From NCBI GenBank assembly GCA_041749535.1, contig JBGTBE010000050.1, forward strand, positions 8,892-72,891: 64,000 nucleotides of DNA. Direction: 5' to 3'. Origin of the DNA: JBBQZU01 sp041749535 (GTDB lineage Bacteria > Bacteroidota > Bacteroidia > Flavobacteriales_D > Cryomorphaceae). Shown one piece after another: positions 8,249-17,595 of the stretch (the first letter of the stretch is position 1; every line of letters starts with the position of its first letter). The notes below the pieces were generated by a model. That model made no database searches. It was not told the origin of the DNA and worked only from the letters and a program-made list of their open reading frames with translations. The translations under genes were made by a program, and so were the position numbers.

Positions 8249-10417
8249 ATGAAAAAACATCTAATCGCGGCTTCGGCCGTATTTGGGCTTTTGCTGCTTA
8301 ACCCTCAGGAATCATCCGCTCAAACAGCACTTATTGGACCGAATCAGTATGCCTTTCAGTTTACTGCCAATCCCAATTTTGGTCTATTCTTTAACTCTAC
8401 CAATTCCCGGTATGAATTCAGAAGTGGCACTGCTACTCCTGTTTTTGGTATCAATGCCAACAATGGAAATCTTACTACCAACCTTCAGTTTGCCACTGGA
8501 AGTGATTTTTTGGTGGGGCCTAACCGCTACGCTTTCCGCTCTTCGGTTTCACCAAATATTGGGCTCTATGCAACAAATACCCAAATTCAGTTTCTGAATG
8601 CAGCGGCCTCCTCATTGTTCTCAATCAACCTTGGCAATGGCAATGTGCAATCAGCTGGTGGTCTCACTGTGGGAAATGCAAATGGCAACACCCCTGGAAC
8701 CATTCGCTACAACGGATCTGAACTCCAGGGCAACAATGGAAGCGGATGGGTTTCTCTGACAGGAGTTGGACCACAGGGACCAGCAGGTCCACAAGGTCCA
8801 ACTGGACCACAGGGACCCGCAGGCCCCCAAGGTGCCACTGGCCCACAAGGTAATACTGGTCCTCAAGGAAATACAGGTGCTACTGGTGCTACAGGCCCTC
8901 AAGGTCCGGCCGGATTGTTACCGAATGGCACGAATACAGCTGTTCCCTACTTCAATGGTGCGAATTGGGTTGTTGCGTTATCAGCACTCAGGAGCAACGG
9001 AACCAATGTAGGTGTGGGTGTTGCACCCAATACTTCTTCCAGGCTCATCGCCGAGGGCATAACCAATGCAGCTGTTCCGGGCAACAGCACGATTAGGGCA
9101 AACAGAAATGGTTCAAGCAACAATGCGCCTGCTGGTACTAGCTGGAGCCAAAGTCAGGCGGATGCTGCTTTGCATGGATATGTGAACTGGGGTAACTCCT
9201 ATTCCGCCGGTGTATACGGATCGTCTGTACTTGACTTTGAAAACAGCGGAGCAGTGGTTGGTGCAAGTAACTCAGGCTTCACTTTTGGTGCCTTGGCTTA
9301 CAAAACGAATGACAATATAAATCGGGCTGGGTACTTCAATGGCTCAGTAGAAATCACTGATAGGATGTTCATTGGCGACGGTACCAATCCAACAAACGCA
9401 AGAATTAATATTACCAATTTGCCTTCAGCCAATGACTCTATAGGCATTAACCTTGAAGGAGCCAATAACAATATCCAAATGAACGGTTGGATTCTCGGCG
9501 AAACATCAGGTGCTGGCATTCCGCTTGGGGGTGACCTGACTCTTGGAAGAAATTCATCAGAACATTATATATTTTGGACTTCTTACTTCAGGCCAGTTGC
9601 TGATGCAAGTAAATCCCTCGGAACTTCTTCTGGCAGATGGAGCACTGTATACGCGGCAAACGGTACCATCAACACTTCGGATGCAAGGGAGAAAAAAAAC
9701 GTAGAAAAGTTGGAATATGGTCTTGCTGAAGTGATGAAAATGAAGCCCGTAAATTTTGAGTGGAACAACAGGCCACAGGATGGAAAGAAGATAGGATTTA
9801 TAGCCCAGGATCTTTTGGAGATCGTGCCGGAAGTGGTGGTAACCAAAGAAGCAGTTGACAACCGTGAAACCGGAGAGGTAACTTATCAGGAAGCACCTAT
9901 CTACGGGGTGTACTACTCAGATTTGATTCCAGTATTGGCCAATGCCATACAAGAGCAACAAGCCCAAATAGAAGAATTGAAGCCAGAAGCAATGGTAAGC
10001 CGCGCAGAATTTGACGCATTGAAAGCGGAGAATGAAGCACTCAAAGGACAACTCACCAATATCCTTGATCGACTTAACGCGTTCGACAGTGATCTGCAAT
10101 CTTGCTGTTTGACGCATTCTGCAGATGGCAAAGCTTTGGATGGCAATGTGGACCGTGCTGAATTGGGCCAAAACATCCCAAATCCTTTTGGCGAAGGCAC
10201 CACCATTAAATTCTACCTACCTGCCAATACCAAACAAGCTGTAATTCGCATTAGCAATATGGAAGGCAAGCCTGTAAAAGAATTTAAACTGGATGGCACA
10301 ACCGGGCACAACCAGGTAGAGTTCAATACCATGGGACTGGCATCGGGAACATATCTCTATGCTCTAGTGGTTGATGGAGAATTGATAGCAACCAAGAAGA
10401 TGATGTTAGCACGTTAA
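8249..10417 (+). CDS. Collagen-like surface protein with S74 chaperone domain and type A T9SS sorting domain
   Basis: The start is set at ATG 8249 because a clean signal peptide (MKKHLIAASAVFG..SSAQ) follows; the frame is open further upstream to 8153. It encodes 722 residues. Residues ~174-222 are Gly-X-Y collagen-like repeats (GPQGPAG, GPQGNTG). Residues ~475-575 match a peptidase S74 intramolecular chaperone, starting NTSDAREKKN, with GFIAQDLLEIVPEVV and a SDLIPVLANAIQEQQ coiled coil. Residues ~638-722 match a type A T9SS C-terminal domain (NIPNPF start, GLASGTYLYALVVDG, KKMMLAR end). It should be exported and form a trimeric stalk-like surface fibre. The low-complexity middle portion carries Asn/Gly-rich repeats. 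Confidence 0.9.
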   Translation: MKKHLIAASAVFGLLLLNPQESSAQTALIGPNQYAFQFTANPNFGLFFNSTNSRYEFRSGTATPVFGINANNGNLTTNLQFATGSDFLVGPNRYAFRSSVSPNIGLYATNTQIQFLNAAASSLFSINLGNGNVQSAGGLTVGNANGNTPGTIRYNGSELQGNNGSGWVSLTGVGPQGPAGPQGPTGPQGPAGPQGATGPQGNTGPQGNTGATGATGPQGPAGLLPNGTNTAVPYFNGANWVVALSALRSNGTNVGVGVAPNTSSRLIAEGITNAAVPGNSTIRANRNGSSNNAPAGTSWSQSQADAALHGYVNWGNSYSAGVYGSSVLDFENSGAVVGASNSGFTFGALAYKTNDNINRAGYFNGSVEITDRMFIGDGTNPTNARINITNLPSANDSIGINLEGANNNIQMNGWILGETSGAGIPLGGDLTLGRNSSEHYIFWTSYFRPVADASKSLGTSSGRWSTVYAANGTINTSDAREKKNVEKLEYGLAEVMKMKPVNFEWNNRPQDGKKIGFIAQDLLEIVPEVVVTKEAVDNRETGEVTYQEAPIYGVYYSDLIPVLANAIQEQQAQIEELKPEAMVSRAEFDALKAENEALKGQLTNILDRLNAFDSDLQSCCLTHSADGKALDGNVDRAELGQNIPNPFGEGTTIKFYLPANTKQAVIRISNMEGKPVKEFKLDGTTGHNQVEFNTMGLASGTYLYALVVDGELIATKKMMLAR

Positions 10418-10440
10418 TAAACGGAATCTTAAGATCAAAA

Positions 10441-10468
10441 AAGCCTCTCCATAATGGAGAGGCTTTTT
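10441..10468. terminator. Bidirectional Rho-independent terminator between convergent genes
   Basis: A perfect 10 bp stem (AAGCCTCTCC at 10441-10450, GGAGAGGCTT at 10456-10465) with a 5-base loop has T tracts on both strands. It separates the collagen-like gene from the minus-strand pterin dehydratase. Confidence 0.9.
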
Positions 10469-10489
10469 CATTTAACAGAACATGTTCTC

Positions 10490-10729
10490 TTATTCCATTA
10501 TCTTGTCGATTGCTGCTGCAAGATTGCGGTCTTTCTCGGTAATGGTATTGCCGGCATCATGGGTACTGAGTGAGATATCAACCTTGTTATATACATTGGT
10601 CCATTCTGGATGGTGGTTCATTTTCTCTGCGACAAGTGCCACCCTGCTCATAAAAGCCCATGCCTCACTAAAGGTTTTGAATTGGAAGGTTTTGGTAAGG
10701 GCATTTTGTTCATCATTCCAGTCTTTCAT
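10490..10729 (-). CDS. Pterin-4a-carbinolamine dehydratase
   Basis: A 79-residue cytoplasmic enzyme that dehydrates 4a-hydroxy-tetrahydrobiopterin formed by aromatic amino acid hydroxylases. The family signature is present: EKMNHHPEWTNVYNKVDISL followed by THDAG and the LAAAID C-terminus. It is shorter than the usual ~95-110 residues, the missing part being at the N-terminus, but the active-site histidine pair is kept. It begins 1 base after the stop of the S46 peptidase gene and is probably translated from the same mRNA. No phenylalanine hydroxylase is seen in the window; tryptophan 2,3-dioxygenase at 22465 is haem-dependent and unrelated to pterin. Confidence 0.9.
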   Translation of the reverse strand: MKDWNDEQNALTKTFQFKTFSEAWAFMSRVALVAEKMNHHPEWTNVYNKVDISLSTHDAGNTITEKDRNLAAAIDKIME

Positions 10730-10730
10730 A

Positions 10731-12935
10731 TCAATTCATTTTTTGAGTAGGTACCGATGCTTCTTTACGAGAAATCAGATTCATCTCTTCGATCAGGTGC
10801 TTGGCACCTGCATACTTATCAATCACAAAAAGAATGTACTTGATGTCTACCATAATATTTCGGCAGATGTCAGGGTTAAACATAATATCGCTCATGGTGC
10901 TTTCCCAGGTTCTGTCAAAGTTGAGTCCAACCAAGTCGCCCCAAGCATTCAATGCCGGACTGCCCGAATTACCTCCTGTAGTGTGGTTTGAACCTAGAAA
11001 ACAAACCCTGAGTTCCCCATCGGTTGTGTATGGGCCATAATCTTTTTGCGTGTGCAATTCCAAAAGGCGCTCCGGTACATCAAAATCCACATCACCGGGT
11101 ATGTACTTTTGAACGATACCATCCAAAGTAGTGTATGGAAGGTAAGCCATACCATCTCTTGGCTCTGAGCCTTCCATCTTGCCGTATGTTATTCGAAGAG
11201 TAGCGTTTGCATCCGGCCAGTATTTCTTTTCTGGATCGAGCATCATTTTTGCTTCTAAATACTCTGCCATCAATAACTCTTCAGCCGTTCTGAATGCTTC
11301 ATGATTGGACTTCACTCGCTTAGCGTAATTTCCGAGTATCTCCTCAGCTATACTGAATACTGCATCTGCACGCATCTTTGAAGCTGCTTTAGCCGAAGGC
11401 TTATTAAAAAAGGTTTCAAGCGCAGTGCGGCTTGCAAACGGCGTATTGCGATAGATAGCAGCTGCTGCTATTATGCCTTCTCCACCATTGGAATTCATAA
11501 TGCGACTCAAAGTAGGAGATTGGATAAGGCCCGGTGCCCCCCGTGTAAATAATGGTGCCTGTGCGGCAAATATCTTCTGGTCCACGCTTTTGTTATAATT
11601 CTTGAAAAAAGAATCTGACATTTTGCGAAGACGCTCTATTTCTGCTGGAACAGCACCTGCTTTGTAAAGACTGTCGTAATTGTTGAGCAGCTTTGAGAAG
11701 TTGGATGAAAATCTGAGAAGTTCCGGTCCGTAGTAGTAAAACTCAACATAATAGTCAGCTGCCAGCGCATATTGATTGTTGTCCAGGTATAGCTCATCGA
11801 GTAAGTCAAGCACTTCGGCTGAAATGCCTTCAGCGTCTTTGGTTTCTGCCAACGCTCTGAAAGCCATTTCATCAGCCCGCTTCTTGCCGAGCGCATTGTA
11901 GGCTTTCAAACCTTGGCTCTGCCCAATCCATTTCTTGTAGGCATTGCTTATACGCGACTGCTTTGCAGCATATTGAATTCTAATGGAATCATTGGCTGCC
12001 ATCGCAGCATCTATCGCAGCAAGACTTGCTTCCCGCATGGCAATTCGCATAGGGTTTGACTCACTTAATATATAGTCTACAGCATAACTGCTAATGTATT
12101 GTTCTGTTTTGCCAGGAAATCCAAACACCATCGTATAGTCGCCTTCATTCACACCATCCATACTCACGGACAGGCTGCGTTTCGGGGTATATGGCACATT
12201 GGCAGGACTGAAGAGTGCAGGATTATTATCCTTGTCGGCGTAGATGCGAAATATGGAAAAATCGCCGGTATGGCGCGGCCACTCCCAATTGTCGGTATCC
12301 CCACCAAACTTGCCAATACCAGATGGAGGGGCACCAACCAAACGAACATCACGAAAAGTTTCTGTTATAATAAGATAGAATGCATTTCCATAAAAGAATG
12401 GTTTTACATTGGCGTCATAGCTTGTACCCAAAATAGCTTGTTGCTTTATGTTTCTAACCACTTCAACCATAGCTTGTTGCTTTTCAGCGCCTTCTTTGGT
12501 TCCCAAGCCTTCAGCAATTTGCGCTGTCACATCTTCTATCCTTACTACAAAGGTTGCAGTAAGACCAGAGTTTGGTAATTCATCAACACGGTTCATTGCC
12601 CAAAAACCATCCTTCAGGTAATCGTTTTGCACTGAGGAGTGGGTTTGTATCTGACTGTAACCACAATGGTGATTCGTAAGAATAAGACCCTCTGTCGAAA
12701 TCACTTCCGCCGTGCAGCCTCCCCCGAAGTGAACAATGGCATCCTTAAGACTGCTTTGGTTAATGCTGTATATCTCTTCTGCGGTCAGCTTGAGTCCTGC
12801 ATTGCGCATGTCGTCAATCACCAGTTTTGAGAGTGTGGAGGGTATCCACATGCCCTCATGGGCTTGAACATTCAGGCAGAAACCCAGAAGAATTATGACA
12901 GAAAAAGATTTCACTGATAATCTGATGGTTCTCAT
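10731..12935 (-). CDS. S46 family dipeptidyl peptidase, DPP11-like
   Basis: A 734-residue serine exopeptidase that removes N-terminal dipeptides from peptides in the periplasm, used by Bacteroidota for peptide nutrition. A signal peptide ends near residue 25 (VQAHEG). The trypsin-fold core shows TNHHCGY (His89/His90), DTDNWEWPRHTGDFS (Asp) and GGNSGSP (Ser657). The residue 18 positions after the catalytic Ser is Arg675 in LNFDR. In the studied pair, Arg673 marks DPP11 (Asp/Glu specificity) and Gly marks DPP7, with the same spacing, so acidic-residue specificity is inferred. The gene sits between a J-domain gene 19 bases upstream and the pterin dehydratase. Confidence 0.94.
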   Translation of the reverse strand: MRTIRLSVKSFSVIILLGFCLNVQAHEGMWIPSTLSKLVIDDMRNAGLKLTAEEIYSINQSSLKDAIVHFGGGCTAEVISTEGLILTNHHCGYSQIQTHSSVQNDYLKDGFWAMNRVDELPNSGLTATFVVRIEDVTAQIAEGLGTKEGAEKQQAMVEVVRNIKQQAILGTSYDANVKPFFYGNAFYLIITETFRDVRLVGAPPSGIGKFGGDTDNWEWPRHTGDFSIFRIYADKDNNPALFSPANVPYTPKRSLSVSMDGVNEGDYTMVFGFPGKTEQYISSYAVDYILSESNPMRIAMREASLAAIDAAMAANDSIRIQYAAKQSRISNAYKKWIGQSQGLKAYNALGKKRADEMAFRALAETKDAEGISAEVLDLLDELYLDNNQYALAADYYVEFYYYGPELLRFSSNFSKLLNNYDSLYKAGAVPAEIERLRKMSDSFFKNYNKSVDQKIFAAQAPLFTRGAPGLIQSPTLSRIMNSNGGEGIIAAAAIYRNTPFASRTALETFFNKPSAKAASKMRADAVFSIAEEILGNYAKRVKSNHEAFRTAEELLMAEYLEAKMMLDPEKKYWPDANATLRITYGKMEGSEPRDGMAYLPYTTLDGIVQKYIPGDVDFDVPERLLELHTQKDYGPYTTDGELRVCFLGSNHTTGGNSGSPALNAWGDLVGLNFDRTWESTMSDIMFNPDICRNIMVDIKYILFVIDKYAGAKHLIEEMNLISRKEASVPTQKMN

Positions 12936-12954
12936 AGAGGATGTTTTTTAGTTA

Positions 12955-13497
12955 TCATTCTTTGATTCTGTAAAGGAAGTACCAGAGACCGTAAAGAAAA
13001 CAAATCCCAAACACAACAGGTAGCATATGAAACTCTGCTTCCTCACCCCGCTCAGTGGAATAGCGCAAGTCAGAGAAGTAACCCACCACCGGTGCCAAGA
13101 TCATCATAAATCCAACCGCTATAAATAGGTAGTCGAAGGCGCGATTCATGGCCATGGCTGTGCGGTAAATAGGCGTTTTGGCAAATGCTTCAAACTTCAT
13201 ATCTGCATGTGAAGTGGCTTTTTGCCTTATGTCCCTCTGAAATGGATAAGTTGTGCTTTGTTTATCCTGTGCTTTAATTTTCTGCCGCAAAGCTTCAACA
13301 ATTGATGTTTGGTTCATCAGCATCTCATAGGCCTCGTTCACAAGAATAAACTGCTCTCTGGTTGCTTCAGTACCACTTCGGTCCGGGTGGTACTTCTTAG
13401 CCAGAGTGCGATAGGCAGCCTTTATTTCGCCATTCGATGCATCAGGATTTAGTCCGAGAACCTTGTAGTATTTATCGAAAAAATGGATTCTTGCCAT
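12955..13497 (-). CDS. Membrane-anchored J-domain protein
   Basis: 180 residues. Residues ~8-68 form a J-domain with the essential HPD tripeptide (His37-Asp39), which stimulates DnaK-type Hsp70 ATPases. A polar linker leads to two predicted membrane helices (~118-140 and ~158-176). There is no Gly/Phe or zinc region, so it is a type III J-protein, likely recruiting Hsp70 to the inner membrane. It is the first gene of a minus-strand run with the S46 peptidase, suggesting but not proving a link to export of that enzyme. A TAATTTAG near 13516 on the minus strand is a possible degenerate -7 box. Confidence 0.88.
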   Translation of the reverse strand: MARIHFFDKYYKVLGLNPDASNGEIKAAYRTLAKKYHPDRSGTEATREQFILVNEAYEMLMNQTSIVEALRQKIKAQDKQSTTYPFQRDIRQKATSHADMKFEAFAKTPIYRTAMAMNRAFDYLFIAVGFMMILAPVVGYFSDLRYSTERGEEAEFHMLPVVFGICFLYGLWYFLYRIKE

Positions 13498-13575
13498 GCG
13501 CTGTTTTCAGAAGGGCTAAATTAGCAGTATATAAAAAGCACAATACCTTTTTGTAATTTTCACCGTCATAAACGC

Positions 13576-16500
13576 ATGAATAGCATTAAAAATGCCCTTA
13601 CGCTTCTACTTTGTATTACAGCACCCAATGCTGTAGATGCCCAATATGTATTTGTTGAGAATGGCAAACAATGGCCATCAGAAGTGTACTACAGCACCTC
13701 GGTACCCGGAGGCAGGTTTTATCTACAAGATGGACACTTTACCTTCGACCTGTACGACTTAGAGACTGTTCGCTCTGTATTTGCAGCCCATTCCGGATCA
13801 TCAGCAGCATCGGTACCTCCACCTTCGATGCTTGATTGCCATGCATATAAAGTTCATTTTGAAGAAAGTGGTGTGACCATTCCTTCTGGAAATAAAACTG
13901 TAGCAGGAACATACAACTACTTTTTGGGGGCTGACCCGCAGAAATGGGGTTCGGGATTGTCTGGATACCAAGAAGTATTTTACAGAGATCTATATACAGG
14001 CATAGACTTGAAAGTTTACAGCAAGGGGACACTAAAATATGACTTCATAGTGCGTGCAGGTGGCAATCCTGACAACATTGCAATGCGATATGATGGTGTG
14101 AAACCAAAGTTGAACGACAAAGGTGAGCTTCTCTTAAAAACATCAATAGGCACAATTACCGAGTCGAAACCTTTTGCCTATCAATACATAGATGGTAGCT
14201 TAAAAGTAGTAACCTGCAACTACCAAGTGGATGGTGTACTGGTAAGCTTCAACCTTGGAGACTACGATCGAAGTGTAGAACTCATTATAGATCCTGAGCT
14301 GATTTTCAGCTCTTTCAGCGGAAGCACTGCAGATAACTTTGGGTATACTGCTACTTATGATGCTGAAGGCAATTTATATGGCGGAAGTTCCGTATTCGGA
14401 AATGGGTACCCTGTCTCTACGGGTGCGTACCAAAGCACATGGGCGGGTGGCACTGGTGCTGGCACACTTTCGGGAACCGACATTGCCATATCCAAATTCA
14501 ATAGCACAGGTACTGAACTTGTATATAGCACCTACCTTGGGGGAAATAGCGACGAAGTGCCGAATAGTTTGGTATCAGACAGTCTCGGCAATCTCTATGT
14601 TCTTAGCACCACGGGTTCTACCAATTTTCCGGTAACAACAGGAGCATTTCAAAATACATTTCAAGGTGGCACCAACCTGACGCTCAATGGACTTGGTTTG
14701 GCTTTCCCAAACGGTACTGATATAGCTGTTACAAAGTTAAATATAGAAGGCACTGGGCTGTTAGGATCCACTTTCGTTGGAGGGTCTTCGAATGATGGTA
14801 CGAATACTTTTGCTGCCCTTAAATTCAACTACGCCGATGAGGTTCGCGGAGAAATAGACCTTGACCCAGATGGGAATGTTCTTGTAGGCAGCACTACTTT
14901 CTCAGCGAATTTTCCTGTGAGCACGGAAACATTTCAACCTGTGAAGAATGAAGGACAGGAAGGTGTGTTATTTAAACTGAATCCTTCATTGACCGAAATG
15001 ATTGCCTCAACCTTTTTCGGGGGTAGTGGCGGAGATGCTATTTATTCCATCGATGTTACCATGAGTGGAAACATTCTTGCGGGCGGAGGGACAACATCGA
15101 CAGGATTGGCAATACCATCCAATGCTTTTCAGGCTGCATACGCTGGTGGGACCGCTGATGGATTCATGGTAGAATTCGATGCATCACTGCAATTGCTTGA
15201 AGCGGCTACATATTATGGCTCTTCAGGATACGACCAGATTTACTTCGTAGAGTACGATCAGGATGGACATCCACATGCTTATGGGCAAACAACAGCATCC
15301 GGATCATCACTTGTGTTCAACGCCCCCTACTCAGTACCCAACAGCGGAATGCTCCTGGCCCGTTTTGAATCCGGATTGGAAGAACTCATTTGGAGCACTG
15401 TTTTCGGTTCAGGCACCAATGTACCCAACCTCTCTCCAACTGCTTTTTCGGTGGACATTTGCAACAGAATATACCTGGCAGGATGGGGAGGTGCTGTGAA
15501 TACTCAGGGAAGTACCAACGGACTGCCTGTAACGGCAGATGCACTGAAATCTACAACAAATGGAAGCGACTTTTACCTGATGGTGCTCGATGGTGATGCC
15601 AGCAGCATTACCTATGCCAGTTTCTTCGGTGGCAACACCAGTCCGGAGCACGTTGATGGAGGCACCAGTCGTTTTGACCGGGCAGGCAAGGTGTACCAGG
15701 CAGTTTGTGCAGGTTGCGGAGGCTTCAGCGACTTCCCAATACACCCGGCAGATGCGGTGAGTGCTACTAATAACAGTACCAACTGCAACCTCGGCGTAGC
15801 GAAAATTGATTTTGATTTACCACTGGCCCTTGCCTCCTTCACCACAGAATCTATATGTCTCCCTAATCCTACCGTTTTCAACAACACCAGCAATACTTTT
15901 TCTGCTGGAATGCCTTCCTATAGTTGGGATTTTGGAGACAATAGCAGCAGCAATGAAACGAATCCTGTTCACCAGTACGCAGAACCAGGAATTTATAGTG
16001 TATTACTCCTTATGCAGGACCCGGTCTCTTGCAATCTTGTTGACAGCTTTAGGGTGGAGATAGAAGTGTACCCGGAGATTTTTCTTGATTTGCCCAGCCT
16101 GCTCACTTCTTGTGATGAGGCAGAATTTGAAATCATTGCCCTAACCGATAATTCAGCCACCCAATATACCTGGGCGTCGGACAGTCAATTTCAGAATATC
16201 ATCATGCAAGGACCCACGGACAGTGTGCTTGTTTTCACACCCGAAACACAAACCACAGTTTTTGTGGAAGTGAGCAATGGGTTTTGTACCAAAACGGGCA
16301 GCGTGCTCCTGTCACCACCGCCCACCGTTTTACTTTCAACTGGCGATACGTTGATCTGTGCCGCAGGTATCCTCGATGTAGCGGCCACTTTTGCAGGAGG
16401 AAGCCTTATTTCAAATATTCTCTGGTCGCCCGAATCTCTTGTGCTTAGTGGACAGGGCACCTCTACAATTTCGCTTGAAACTTCTGCCCCTCTATTGCTT

Positions 16501-17595
16501 ACTTTCAGTGCCATTTCTGAATATGGGTGTGAGCTAAACTCCGAGGTGCAGATAGATGTGTACCCAATATTCCTGGAAACTTCAGATGATGTGCTTGCTT
16601 GCGCAGAAGATGAAATCATCCTTACGGCAAATTCTTTCGGGGCAGCTGTAGATTTTATTTGGGCCGACAACATAGCATTGAACAATCCATTAAACGAATC
16701 TGGCGATAGTACCATTACAGTTGCCCCTTCTACCATTGCATGGTACTACATTCAGGTAGAAAACAATGGCTGCAAGTTGTTGGACAGTGTCGCAGTAAGC
16801 CTGTTCTCCGTGGGCACCACCATCCGACCTGACCAATACGTGTGCGCTGGCGATACGACCATTGTATTCGTATCCAATGACTTTCCAGGCAGCGTTCTCA
16901 CCCACGAGTGGAGTCCCGAAGAGTATATTATTAGCGGACAAGGCACTGCGTTGATTACAGTGCTCGTAGATGAACCTACCACATTCACAGCCGTGAGTAG
17001 CACCGCTGATGGATGTACCGTTGAGAACAGCTCAACGGTATTTACCTCTGACTTGGGAAATCAAACTGTTTACGCGACAGCGGATCCTCCGCAAATTCTG
17101 GTAGGAAATTCAAGCATTGTGAGTGGATTTCCAGTAAATGAAGAATGGATATACCAATGGGAACCAACAACCTGGCTCGACAATGCCTTCTTGCCTCAGG
17201 TTGTCAGCACCCCTCCACAAAGTGTGACTTATACGCTGAGCATCATAGATTCTCAAAGTATTGGATTCTGTCAGAAAGATGCCGTAGTGACCATACTTGT
17301 ATACGATGCTGTTTGTGGATCGCCCAATATATTTGTTCCCAACGCATTTACGCCCAATAGCGATGGTGAGAATGATGTGGTTTATGTAAGAGGGGGTGGC
17401 ATAACTTCACTTGATTTCAAGATCTTCAGCCGTTGGGGTGAGCTCGTATTTGAAACCACTGATCAGAATCGAGGATGGGATGGTATGTTCAAAGGCAGTA
17501 TGGCAGAACCCGCAGTATTTGTGTACCATCTAGAAGCGCGCTGTGCTGATGGGCAGGTATACACCAACAAAGGAAATATTACTTTGATAAGATGA
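13576..17595 (+). CDS. Giant T9SS-exported protein with SBBP repeats, PKD domain and type B (gliding-associated) C-terminus
   Basis: 1339 residues. A signal peptide (~1-22) is followed by an N-terminal beta domain (FVENGKQWP start, ~24-240; resembles DUF7948). Residues ~240-700 hold SBBP-type beta-propeller repeats (STYLGG, NFPVTTGAFQ, STTFSANFPV and similar). A PKD domain lies at ~760-830 (SYSWDFGDNSS, HQYAEPGIYSV), then several Ig-like Cys-containing repeats. The last ~95 residues are the gliding motility-associated type B sorting domain (FVPNAFTPNSDGEND, FKIFSRWGELVFET, NKGNITLIR). It should be exported through T9SS and remain at the surface as an adhesin-like protein. It overlaps the next gene (PorP/SprF) by 4 bases, the usual partner arrangement for type B substrates. 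Confidence 0.9.
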   Translation: MNSIKNALTLLLCITAPNAVDAQYVFVENGKQWPSEVYYSTSVPGGRFYLQDGHFTFDLYDLETVRSVFAAHSGSSAASVPPPSMLDCHAYKVHFEESGVTIPSGNKTVAGTYNYFLGADPQKWGSGLSGYQEVFYRDLYTGIDLKVYSKGTLKYDFIVRAGGNPDNIAMRYDGVKPKLNDKGELLLKTSIGTITESKPFAYQYIDGSLKVVTCNYQVDGVLVSFNLGDYDRSVELIIDPELIFSSFSGSTADNFGYTATYDAEGNLYGGSSVFGNGYPVSTGAYQSTWAGGTGAGTLSGTDIAISKFNSTGTELVYSTYLGGNSDEVPNSLVSDSLGNLYVLSTTGSTNFPVTTGAFQNTFQGGTNLTLNGLGLAFPNGTDIAVTKLNIEGTGLLGSTFVGGSSNDGTNTFAALKFNYADEVRGEIDLDPDGNVLVGSTTFSANFPVSTETFQPVKNEGQEGVLFKLNPSLTEMIASTFFGGSGGDAIYSIDVTMSGNILAGGGTTSTGLAIPSNAFQAAYAGGTADGFMVEFDASLQLLEAATYYGSSGYDQIYFVEYDQDGHPHAYGQTTASGSSLVFNAPYSVPNSGMLLARFESGLEELIWSTVFGSGTNVPNLSPTAFSVDICNRIYLAGWGGAVNTQGSTNGLPVTADALKSTTNGSDFYLMVLDGDASSITYASFFGGNTSPEHVDGGTSRFDRAGKVYQAVCAGCGGFSDFPIHPADAVSATNNSTNCNLGVAKIDFDLPLALASFTTESICLPNPTVFNNTSNTFSAGMPSYSWDFGDNSSSNETNPVHQYAEPGIYSVLLLMQDPVSCNLVDSFRVEIEVYPEIFLDLPSLLTSCDEAEFEIIALTDNSATQYTWASDSQFQNIIMQGPTDSVLVFTPETQTTVFVEVSNGFCTKTGSVLLSPPPTVLLSTGDTLICAAGILDVAATFAGGSLISNILWSPESLVLSGQGTSTISLETSAPLLLTFSAISEYGCELNSEVQIDVYPIFLETSDDVLACAEDEIILTANSFGAAVDFIWADNIALNNPLNESGDSTITVAPSTIAWYYIQVENNGCKLLDSVAVSLFSVGTTIRPDQYVCAGDTTIVFVSNDFPGSVLTHEWSPEEYIISGQGTALITVLVDEPTTFTAVSSTADGCTVENSSTVFTSDLGNQTVYATADPPQILVGNSSIVSGFPVNEEWIYQWEPTTWLDNAFLPQVVSTPPQSVTYTLSIIDSQSIGFCQKDAVVTILVYDAVCGSPNIFVPNAFTPNSDGENDVVYVRGGGITSLDFKIFSRWGELVFETTDQNRGWDGMFKGSMAEPAVFVYHLEARCADGQVYTNKGNITLIR

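Noticed and set aside
8768..8914. Tandem repeat that could be read as a CRISPR-like or satellite array
   Set aside because: Period is 9-18 bases in frame and encodes Gly-X-Y collagen repeats; no spacers.
13553..13560. TAATTTTC as a promoter for the giant T9SS gene
   Set aside because: The last position of the -7 consensus is not met and the distance to the ATG is only 15 bases; not strong enough to list.
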